Positions 1 through 6,147 of a stretch of 14,906 bases of DNA are shown here, one piece after another. Under the pieces are notes generated by a model. It made no database searches and was not told the origin of the DNA. It worked only from the letters and a program-made list of their open reading frames with translations. The position numbers were made by a program, and so were the translations under genes. Numbering within the stretch: position 1 is the stretch's first letter; the number at the start of each line of letters is the position of its first letter. Source of the stretch: Polyangia bacterium (GTDB lineage Bacteria; Myxococcota_A; Polyangia; Polyangiales; Polyangiaceae); NCBI GenBank assembly GCA_030430975.1, contig JAUIKB010000029.1, positions 1-14,906 on the forward strand, written 5' to 3'.

Positions 1-1505
1 GTTCGGAGCCAGTCCGTTTCGAACCACACGAACACACCGGCGACTCCAATGGCGAACAGCGTGAACAAAAACCCCCACGCGAAACAGCCGAATCCCCCGC
101 GGCGCTCTGAGCGTTCATCGGCGTACTCGCCGTGACCGACGGGGTATCCGGGGGGCGCCGGGTAATACGCGCCGCCTGGCGACCCACCCTGTGGCGGCGG
201 CGGACCGAACGGTGGCTGTTGGTGGGGTGCTTGAGCCGGCCGATGGTGCGCACTCGACGCTGGCTGAACGTGCAGTCGCGTCGCCTCGTATGCGGCGGGT
301 GCGTCGCGCACGTGGAGCCGGGTGGGCTCGAGGGGCGCCGAGTCGGCTTGGCCGGAAGCGGGCAGTGGGCTATGTCGTGCGGCTGAGCCGGGCACCGGGC
401 TGAGCCGAGGCGATGAACCGGGCAGCGGACTTAGGCGCGACGGGGCGTCGACAGACGCCGGGAACGGATTAACGCCGGCCGGTTGGGACGATTCGATCAG
501 CTGTGCGCTGCGCCAGATGGCGGATCGCTCCTCCTGTTCGTCGGACTCTCTGGTTGCCGCGATCAGCGCGGCCCGACGACGGGCCTTGTCGTCCATCGCT
601 GGCCGCGGCTCGGCCGCGGCGTCGGGCGGCCGATCGAGCAATCGCTCCAACGCTTGCCACGCCGCGGCGGCATCGGGAAAGCGTGCGGTGGGGTCGCGCT
701 GGACGCAGCGCGCAAACCACGTGTCGAACTCGGCGGGGAGGCGCGCCGCTGAACCGGACTCGTCCGCGCGCTGTGACGACGGTACGAGATCGTCCACGAG
801 CAACTCGCGTAGCAGGTGTTGCAGCGGCGCGTCGGGGTCGTTGGCGGCGTGCCAATAGTGGGCGCCCGTAAACAGCCAGAACGCGATCAATCCGAGCGAC
901 CACACGTCGGTGTGTGGCCCGACGGCGGCGGACTGCTGAGTCTGCTCCGGGGCCATCCACATGGGGGTGCCGACCGCCGCCGTCGCCGAGTAGTTCGCGT
1001 CGCTCACGACTTTCGCAATGCCGAAGTCGAGCAGCTTGACCTCCCACGTGGCGTCCGAACGCTGGGGCTGGGCGAGGAAGATATTCTCAGGCTTGAGGTC
1101 GCGGTGCACGATCCCCTGCTGGTGAGCCGCACTCAGGGCATGACAGACCTGGCGCAGGATCAGCTTTGCTTGTTCGAAGGGCGGCGCGCCGTGCTGCGTC
1201 ACGGTCTGGTCGAGGTCTGCGCCCTTGAGGAACTCCATGGCGAGCCACGGGAACCCCTCGGTCGGATCGATGCCGGCGGCGATGACCTGAACGATGTGGT
1301 CGCTCGGAATGCGTGCGCCGACGCGCGCCTCCTGCTCAAACCGCTCGCGTAGCTTGGGGCGAGCGACCAGCCCGGGATGCATGACCTTCAGCGCGCGCGG
1401 CGCGCCGGTGCTCAGCTGTTCGGCCAGGTACACGGTACCCATGCCGCCTTCACCGAGTACCTTTTGCACGCGGAAGTCTGAGCCAACGATGGTCCCCGGA
1501 GTCAT
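1..1505 (-). CDS. Membrane-anchored Ser/Thr protein kinase (C-terminus beyond window)
   Basis: A Hanks-type serine/threonine kinase that should phosphorylate proteins from the cytoplasmic face of the inner membrane. Reading from the ATG at 1505 gives 501 codons with no stop before the left edge. The kinase domain spans about residues 10-290. The glycine-rich loop GEGGMGTVY is at 18-26, the ATP-binding lysine is K40 in ALKV, the catalytic loop HRDLKPEN is at 134-141 (D136, N141), DFG is at 160-162 and APE at 185-187. All key catalytic residues are present, so it is probably active. Residues 300-470 form a low-complexity linker rich in Pro, Ser and Ala, with three SPLPGS-like repeats (about 359-384) and the pentapeptide TRLHV twice (395-399 and 409-413). 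A hydrophobic segment at about 473-495 follows an Arg-rich stretch and is a likely membrane helix; any extracytoplasmic sensor domain lies outside the window. It is transcribed away from its right-hand neighbour. No substrate can be named. Confidence 0.96.
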   Translation of the reverse strand, partial: MTPGTIVGSDFRVQKVLGEGGMGTVYLAEQLSTGAPRALKVMHPGLVARPKLRERFEQEARVGARIPSDHIVQVIAAGIDPTEGFPWLAMEFLKGADLDQTVTQHGAPPFEQAKLILRQVCHALSAAHQQGIVHRDLKPENIFLAQPQRSDATWEVKLLDFGIAKVVSDANYSATAAVGTPMWMAPEQTQQSAAVGPHTDVWSLGLIAFWLFTGAHYWHAANDPDAPLQHLLRELLVDDLVPSSQRADESGSAARLPAEFDTWFARCVQRDPTARFPDAAAAWQALERLLDRPPDAAAEPRPAMDDKARRRAALIAATRESDEQEERSAIWRSAQLIESSQPAGVNPFPASVDAPSRLSPLPGSSPRLSPVPGSAARHSPLPASGQADSAPLEPTRLHVRDAPAAYEATRLHVQPASSAHHRPAQAPHQQPPFGPPPPQGGSPGGAYYPAPPGYPVGHGEYADERSERRGGFGCFAWGFLFTLFAIGVAGVFVWFETDWLR

Positions 1506-1790
1506 GAACGCTCTGGGTTAGCATCGGCGTCGAGCACGCGGCGCGCAACCACCGTGTTCAGCCCGCGCGGTTCGACACCAGCGGCCGTCGTCGAAAAGAC
1601 GCCGAAACTGCTGGCTTTCTATGAGGCGGTACGCTGGGCGTCACAGCGTTACGCCTGCAAGTTACGCGTCCCGGACGTCTGCGCGCGTCGCGGATAGCGA
1701 TCTGTGAACCAATCGATTCAGCGCTGTGAAGTCGTGTTCGCGATCCGCTCGCCCAGCCGGCGGCATGGCCGTTGCAATGCCCGAGACATC
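1506..1790. other. Divergent intergenic region, no clear element
   Basis: This 285-base gap separates the kinase and the small exported protein, which are transcribed away from each other, so it must hold both promoters. I could not pick a convincing -35/-10 pair or operator. A loose symmetry, TTCAGCGCTGTGAA, occurs near 1717-1730 but is imperfect. Confidence 0.5.
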
Positions 1791-2396
1791 ATGACCCACT
1801 CCACCAAGTCTCGTTTCGCTGTGTGTTGCTTCACGTTCGCCTCGGCCATGGGATGTGCCGTGTCCGCTGGGGATTCCGGTCCCGAGCCGTCCCAGGTCGA
1901 GTTTGCAACGGTGCTCGAGTCGTCCGTCGTCGAAGTCTGGGACGGTTCGCCCGACATCGGCTTCGGAGATCTCAGCACGACGCCGTTCACCGACGCCACG
2001 CCCACGTCGGGGGAGCTGCAGGCGACCGACTCCGTGCGGGGTGAAGTCGTGGCGTATTCCACCGGCGAGCGGCCGCGATGCACGAATCGCTACGAGATCG
2101 TCTTGCAAACCAAGTGCGAAGACGACGACGCCTGCGTCCCGATGAAGATCGACCTGAGCGTCGGGTGGGCGTCGTGTTTGGGCGACCGCATCGACGGTCT
2201 CAACGAATTGGCGTTCGGTCCACCGCAGACGTTTTCTGGAGTCGTCTCCGGGCTGGAGGAGGAGGACGAGGTGAAGCAGGTACGGCTACTGGTCGTCGAT
2301 TCGGGTCAGGAAAAGAAGCTCAACCTAGACGTACAGACCGAGAGTGGTCGCGTGTTGCGTCTGAAGCTCGTCGCTCACGCTAGCCGGTGGCGTTAA
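1791..2396 (+). CDS. Small exported or lipid-anchored protein of unknown function
   Basis: I do not recognise the family. The chosen ATG at 1791 gives 201 residues whose N-terminus has a basic start (MTHSTKSR) followed by a hydrophobic stretch to about residue 26. That fits an export signal, either cleaved near AVSAG or lipidated at C22 in the weak lipobox AMGC. The reading frame is open further upstream to a GTG at 1704, but that extension is Arg-rich and would bury the signal. The mature part has four cysteines (97, 109, 115, 129) that could form disulfides, an acidic patch EEEDE at about 156-160, and alternating hydrophobic residues suggesting beta strands. No Shine-Dalgarno sequence is obvious. 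Its stop codon overlaps the stop of the convergent STAS-like gene. Reality of the gene is fairly secure from protein-like composition; the function is unknown. Confidence 0.7.
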   Translation: MTHSTKSRFAVCCFTFASAMGCAVSAGDSGPEPSQVEFATVLESSVVEVWDGSPDIGFGDLSTTPFTDATPTSGELQATDSVRGEVVAYSTGERPRCTNRYEIVLQTKCEDDDACVPMKIDLSVGWASCLGDRIDGLNELAFGPPQTFSGVVSGLEEEDEVKQVRLLVVDSGQEKKLNLDVQTESGRVLRLKLVAHASRWR

Positions 2397-2773
2397 TCGC
2401 GCTCGCGGAGCCACGCTAGCGCGGCGGATTCCGAGGGGAAGCCGCGCAGATCGGTGCGGCCGCTTGCCCGGATTAGGATCCGCATGATGGTCTGGAGTTG
2501 GGGGGACAACCCGTACACCGCACTGCGCGAGACGAGCGTTCGGTTCTTCTTGAGCTCCTGTGCAAAACGCCAGCGCGCGCTCATGCTCAAGTCGCCGATC
2601 TTGGAAGCGTCCATCAGGCTCCGCGCTGGAGCTATCGGCTTCAGCATCGCGCGGTGCCGGGCGCAGTACTCGCCGATTTGCTCGGCGGTCGGCGATCCCC
2701 AGCCGGTCGTCTTGATGATGCCGTCTTCGGTTTGCTCAACTCGGTAGAACGGACCCTCGATGAGGACTTTCAT
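2393..2773 (-). CDS. STAS/SEC14 (SpoIIAA)-like small protein
   Basis: A 126-residue soluble protein resembling the SpoIIAA-like STAS/SEC14 superfamily, small alpha/beta proteins often used as protein-protein or ligand-binding switches. The evidence is overall pattern: a short beta-rich start (MKVLIEGPFYRVEQ), a helix with GEYCARHRAML at about 34-44, a strand plus MDASKIGDLS at about 54-63, a second helix, and a final helix ending in AALAWLRERD. No catalytic motif is visible. The ATG at 2773 lies only 5 bases after the stop of the efflux permease gene on the same strand, so the two are almost certainly cotranscribed and perhaps translationally coupled, since no good ribosome site is seen. Its own stop overlaps the stop of the convergent gene. 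A role in metal handling is inferred from position only. Family assignment is moderate. Confidence 0.72.
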   Translation of the reverse strand: MKVLIEGPFYRVEQTEDGIIKTTGWGSPTAEQIGEYCARHRAMLKPIAPARSLMDASKIGDLSMSARWRFAQELKKNRTLVSRSAVYGLSPQLQTIMRILIRASGRTDLRGFPSESAALAWLRERD

Positions 2774-2778
2774 TTCAC

Positions 2779-4596
2779 TTAGTGACCATGCCCGTGTCCG
2801 TGCCCATGGCCGTGGGACTCGACCCTGCCATGGGCGTGATCATACGCATGATTCAACATGGAGAACCAGGTGCGGAAACCGGTTCTCCAAATACTGCGCA
2901 ACAATACGATGGCGAAAACGGCTGTGCCGATGCCTTGCCAGCTCGTCAGCGAGTGGCTGTGTATCGCGACGCTACTGCCCGCTGTCGACGCGGGGAGCCA
3001 GGTGTTTACCGCGAGGGCCATCCCCCAGGAAACAGTGACAACTGCCGCAAGTAGGCCGAGTGTTGCCCGGGGGCCGAACGAGCGACGCAGAAAGAACAGC
3101 GTGGCGACGTTGGTCGCGGGCCCGAGGAGTAGTCCGACGAGCACGGCGCCGGGGGACACGCCCTTGGCGATGAGCACAGCGGCCAAGGGCGTCGCCGAAG
3201 GCGCGCAGACGTAACTCGGTACCGCGACGGCGGACATGACTAGGAGCTCGAGCACAGGCCCTTGCGCGCTCGCGATCGCGCCGACCGGCAGCAGTGCGTC
3301 GACGAGCGCGGCCAGCACGATGCCGAGCACCATCCACGCTCCGATGTGCTCGAGCAACCCATCGAATGCGGACAGGACGCGCCTCCAGCCTGGCGCCGCA
3401 TCATCGTGTGGGTCCGGCTGTGGGAGCTCGGGGTCCGGCCCCGGTCCCGGCGCCAGACGTGCGACTACCGTTCCGGCCACGATCGCGACACCGAGCGCGC
3501 CGATGAGTCGGACCACCGCGAGCGGCCAGCCCAGGAACCGAATCGACAGTAGAAACGTCTCGGCGCCGAGCTCGGGTGTGGCGATCAAGAACGCCACCAC
3601 AAGACCCGCACCTGCACGCCGCCTGCGGAGTGCTTCGGAAACCGGCAGCACGCTGCACGAGCAGAGCGGCAGTGGAATGCCGACGACGGCGCCGCGCACC
3701 GCATCGACGAGCGGAGTGCGCGGGGCAAGCCAGCGCTGTGGAATCCGCGACCCGAAGGATTGCAACAGTGCTCCCACGAGCAGCCCGAGCAGCAACAACG
3801 GCGCCGTGTCGACGCTCATACCGACCAGCGCTGACCAGAAGCGCTCGAGCGCCGCGCTCTGCGTTGGATCCATGGCGTGGTGCCCGCCGCCGGCGACCAG
3901 CGGCACGGATATACCGACCGCGCCGGCGAGCAGATCGACGGTGCGCTCCGAATGCGTGCGCGGCGGGTGCGACGCGAGGTCGTGGGTGACGACATGGATT
4001 AACAGGCCGCCCACCAGCGCGGCCGTCCACGCCTCGGCTCGTTCCGAGAACTCGGGCGCTACGTCGGCGCCCAACATGACGCCGATCACACTCGCCAGCG
4101 CCAGGAGCGCCGCGCGGACCAGGTTGCTGCGCCATTTGCTGTGACCGCCAAACGCAAGCATGACGATCGCGACGACTGGGATCGTATGCGCGCCCAGCGC
4201 GATGATCACGTCGGCGTGATCGTGCGACGCATGGACGCCGCCGGCGACGGCGCCCATGGCGAGTCCGTCACCGAGGCGGTGCACGACCAGGCCCGCGAAG
4301 TCGAGCTCGAGTCCCGCGCGCTCGCCGCGTCGTTTCGCGACGCGCCCCAGCAGCCAGGGCGCCGCGAACCCCGCCGCGAACAGCACAAACGTCACGCCCC
4401 CGAGCGCGTGAAACGACGTAGGTAGCAAGTGTGCGACGACGACCGCAAACGCTGCGGTCAGGCCGAAGGTTCGAATCGGTCCGAGCGCGCGATGGTTACG
4501 GCCCGGCAATAGGCCAAGCCCCGCGCCGAGCGCGACGGAGACAATGGCGGCGAGCGTCGGGAACCACATCGGAATCGTGACGATGCGCTGTCGCAT
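2779..4596 (-). CDS. ZIP-like / SO_0444-family Cu/Zn efflux permease fusion
   Basis: A 605-residue polytopic membrane protein that probably exports divalent metal (zinc or copper) across the inner membrane. Residues 1 to about 232 look like a ZIP transporter: HLLP at 57-59 with H56, HRLGDG at 106-111 matching the HxxxDG signature of ZIP helix IV, HTIP at 137-140 where helix V of ZIPs carries HExPHE, and HVVTHDL at 201-207. Residues about 250-575 match the SO_0444/ArsP-like permease family: PLCSCSVLP at 310-318, TPEL at 340-343, CAPSATP at 464-470 and GPATN at 492-496. A cytoplasmic-looking linker rich in Pro and Asp lies at 382-403. The C-terminus (583-605) holds nine histidines, mostly as a Gly-His repeat, a likely metal-binding tail. 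The ATG at 4596 is preferred; M10 (4569) is an alternative. It is divergent from an SmtB-like sensor and followed at 5 bases by the STAS-like gene. Both glutamates of the ZIP helix V motif are replaced, so that half may not transport. Metal identity and direction are inferred from family and context. Confidence 0.9.
   Translation of the reverse strand: MRQRIVTIPMWFPTLAAIVSVALGAGLGLLPGRNHRALGPIRTFGLTAAFAVVVAHLLPTSFHALGGVTFVLFAAGFAAPWLLGRVAKRRGERAGLELDFAGLVVHRLGDGLAMGAVAGGVHASHDHADVIIALGAHTIPVVAIVMLAFGGHSKWRSNLVRAALLALASVIGVMLGADVAPEFSERAEAWTAALVGGLLIHVVTHDLASHPPRTHSERTVDLLAGAVGISVPLVAGGGHHAMDPTQSAALERFWSALVGMSVDTAPLLLLGLLVGALLQSFGSRIPQRWLAPRTPLVDAVRGAVVGIPLPLCSCSVLPVSEALRRRRAGAGLVVAFLIATPELGAETFLLSIRFLGWPLAVVRLIGALGVAIVAGTVVARLAPGPGPDPELPQPDPHDDAAPGWRRVLSAFDGLLEHIGAWMVLGIVLAALVDALLPVGAIASAQGPVLELLVMSAVAVPSYVCAPSATPLAAVLIAKGVSPGAVLVGLLLGPATNVATLFFLRRSFGPRATLGLLAAVVTVSWGMALAVNTWLPASTAGSSVAIHSHSLTSWQGIGTAVFAIVLLRSIWRTGFRTWFSMLNHAYDHAHGRVESHGHGHGHGHGH
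2782..2814 (-). repeat. Gly-His codon repeat at permease C-terminus
   Basis: Codons 595-605 of the permease alternate His and Gly up to the stop, with mixed codons (CAC/CAT, GGC/GGA/GGG). The varied codon use suggests selection on the protein tail, probably for metal binding, more than recent slippage of a DNA repeat. Confidence 0.85.
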
Positions 4597-4609
4597 CGTC
4601 GGGCGGCGG

Positions 4610-4615
4610 AGTATA
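4610..4615 (-). promoter_or_regulatory. Candidate -10 element for the efflux permease gene
   Basis: On the minus strand this hexamer reads TATACT, five of six matches to the sigma-70 -10 consensus, 14 bases upstream of the ATG at 4596. A start site about 7 bases downstream would leave a very short leader. No convincing -35 box is present at 16-18 bases, so the call is tentative. Confidence 0.4.
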
Positions 4616-4673
4616 AGTGCAAACGCCCTTCGCGCCGCTTCGGGCGGCAGAGGTAAAGTCCTTTCACTACTTC

Positions 4674-4693
4674 ATCAATTGACGCCAATTGAT
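4674..4693. promoter_or_regulatory. Candidate SmtB/ArsR operator, 8-4-8 inverted repeat
   Basis: The 20-base stretch ATCAATTGACGCCAATTGAT is a perfect 8-bp inverted repeat with a 4-base spacer, in the 116-base gap between the SmtB-like regulator and the divergent metal permease. A further half-site, ATTGA, recurs at 4697-4701, so a second overlapping dimer site is possible. It is AT-rich against a GC-rich background, as ArsR/SmtB operators tend to be, and ends 19 bases before the regulator's ATG. Bound repressor could block both promoters and let metal induce the permease and autoregulate the sensor. Confidence 0.72.
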
Positions 4694-4712
4694 CGATTGA
4701 ACAGCGAGCGCC

Positions 4713-5090
4713 ATGTCAGAAACGACTGAGACCAATGACCCGACCGTCGACGAGGCGTGTTTCGGCGACCCGGACCATCGGGCAATCGAACCGTCGGAGG
4801 TCGATCCGGTGGTGGTCGAGCGGGCGGCGGGCATCTTTCGAGCGATGGGCGACACCGCTCGGCTGCGCTTGCTCGAGCGGCTGAGCGTGGGCGAGTACTG
4901 CGTTACCGAGCTGGCCGAGCTGTCCGGCGAGGGGCTGTCCACGATTTCACAGCGGCTGCGCACGCTGCGCAGCGAGGGTTTGGTCCGGCGGCGCCGCGCG
5001 GGTAAGCACGTGTACTACGCACTGGCCGACGATCACATCGCGACGCTGATCAACAACGCGCTGGAGCACGCGTCGGAAGGTCGCCGCTAG
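4713..5090 (+). CDS. SmtB-type ArsR-family zinc-responsive repressor
   Basis: A 125-residue winged-helix repressor of the ArsR/SmtB family, expected to bind DNA as a dimer and release it on binding metal. The core runs from about residue 35 (AAGIFRAMGDTARLRLLERL) through the recognition helix region LSTISQRLRTLRSEGL (75-90) and wing GKHVYYAL (97-104). The last helix carries D106, H108, H119 and E122 with the same spacing as the alpha-5 zinc site of cyanobacterial SmtB (D104, H106, H117, E120), so a zinc-type (Zn/Co) alpha-5 sensor is likely. The arsenic-type CVC motif in alpha-3 is absent (C63-V-T instead); C16 near the N-terminus could add a ligand as in some SmtB relatives. It is divergent from the metal efflux permease and has a perfect inverted repeat upstream, which supports local autoregulation. 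The ribosome site is weak. It converges with the bestrophin gene at an 18-base gap. Confidence 0.95.
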   Translation: MSETTETNDPTVDEACFGDPDHRAIEPSEVDPVVVERAAGIFRAMGDTARLRLLERLSVGEYCVTELAELSGEGLSTISQRLRTLRSEGLVRRRRAGKHVYYALADDHIATLINNALEHASEGRR

Positions 5091-5108
5091 TCAGGCTCGC
5101 GACTGCGG

Positions 5109-6020
5109 CTACATCAACACGCCGATCTTCGACGGCTTCGGCAGCGCCGGCAGTTCCGCGTCGCCGAGGCGTTGGCGCAGATTGAGCTCGATCGTCTTCG
5201 ACAGCGCGAACAGCGGCAGCGCCGGCCAGTTCAGGGTGAACGGATCCTCGAGGACGCGGCCAACTTCGCTGATCAGCGCGAACGCGAGGCACACCAGCAC
5301 CGCGATGGGGATCGTCAGCCAGCCCAGGCGGTCGACCATGGCGAGGGGCATGACGATGGCGAACGCCGCGATCAACCGTTCGGCGACGAACGCATATCCG
5401 CGTGGTAGCGGGGTCTTCTGAATGCGCTCGCAGCCACCTTGGATGTCGAGCAGGTGGCGTACCGTCTCATCCAGCGACTGCAGCCGCAGGCCATCGATCT
5501 TGCCCTCGTCGGCGAGCGACGTGAACTGCGTGAGCTGCAGCTGCAACAGCGCATGGGTCATGTTCGACTCCGAAGCGAGCTGCTGCTGCTCGGCGTCAGT
5601 GAGAAACGCGGTGACGTCTTCGTCGTCCAGGGGTGGCTGGCCGCGCAGCAGGCAGCGCAGCACATGCACGTAGGCGATGTGACGACGCACGACCGCGTCC
5701 GCGATTTCGGGCAAGCTCGCCGATTTCCCGATGTAGGTCGTCGCCTGGCTGCACAAGTGTCGCGACGTGTTGATGAGACGTCCCCACAGCTTGCGGCCCT
5801 CCCACCAGCGATCGTACGCGGAGTTCGAGCGGAAGCTCACGAAGATGCCGATCGCGCCGCCGACGACAGCTAGCGGAAACGGCGGCAGGTGAAGAAACGT
5901 GATGTTCGTGTGGTGGTTCACCACGACCGTCACGGTCGCGGCTGCCGCGAACAACAAGACCTTCTTCCATTGCCACCTGAGGATGCCGAATATGTTTCCC
6001 TTCGAGGCCGCCGTGAACAT
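5109..6020 (-). CDS. Bestrophin-family ion channel
   Basis: A 303-residue inner-membrane protein of the bacterial bestrophin family (formerly UPF0187), pentameric channels that pass monovalent ions. Length is typical. The family hallmark FRSNSAYDRWWEGRKLWG is at 63-80; GGCERIQKTPLP at 195-206 and EDPF at 258-261 are also characteristic. Likely membrane segments lie at about 20-35, 48-62, 211-229 and 234-252; the region between the second and third is helical and cytoplasmic. The ATG at 6020 starts MFTAASKGNIFGILRWQWKKVLLF, a good bestrophin N-terminus. The hexamer TAGGCT lies 6 bases upstream of the ATG and is a possible -10, but no Shine-Dalgarno sequence is visible. It converges with the zinc sensor gene. 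Nothing ties it to metal export except adjacency, and ion selectivity cannot be read from the sequence. Confidence 0.95.
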   Translation of the reverse strand: MFTAASKGNIFGILRWQWKKVLLFAAAATVTVVVNHHTNITFLHLPPFPLAVVGGAIGIFVSFRSNSAYDRWWEGRKLWGRLINTSRHLCSQATTYIGKSASLPEIADAVVRRHIAYVHVLRCLLRGQPPLDDEDVTAFLTDAEQQQLASESNMTHALLQLQLTQFTSLADEGKIDGLRLQSLDETVRHLLDIQGGCERIQKTPLPRGYAFVAERLIAAFAIVMPLAMVDRLGWLTIPIAVLVCLAFALISEVGRVLEDPFTLNWPALPLFALSKTIELNLRQRLGDAELPALPKPSKIGVLM

Positions 6021-6147
6021 CGCGCGAGCCTAGCGGAGAATCGGGTCGGCTTGCGAGGGCTCCGTCGTTTGGCTCTATCTAAGTCCGCGTCCAGTACTCG
6101 GTGAACGCGACGCGCGGACAGTGGAGTGGGTCGGCCATTTGTAACCG

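Noticed and set aside
469..1047. Minus-strand open frame of 192 codons
   Set aside because: It is an Arg-rich shadow in another frame of the kinase gene, whose own frame carries HRDLKPEN, DFG and APE across this region.
1704..1790. GTG-initiated N-terminal extension of the small exported protein
   Set aside because: The extra 29 residues are Arg-rich and would place the export signal internally; no ribosome site precedes the GTG.
1662..2108. Minus-strand open frames opposite the small exported protein
   Set aside because: Their translations are Arg/Ser-rich and lack protein-like patterning, while the plus-strand frame has a signal sequence, paired cysteines and normal composition.
3236..4144. 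Long plus-strand open frame of 302 codons
   Set aside because: It is a Ser/Thr/Pro/Ala-rich shadow of the permease gene, which has clear family motifs on the other strand.
4634..4648. GCCGC-TTCGG-GCGGC hairpin in the permease-sensor gap
   Set aside because: A short GC stem of this kind is common here; with a probable operator nearby it adds no clear function, though a role in the leader cannot be excluded.
6083..6119. Inverted repeat GTCCGCG / CGCGGAC between the bestrophin and the 580-residue protein genes
   Set aside because: Seven-base GC-rich arms with a 23-base spacer are easily found by chance in this composition, and there is no T-tract.
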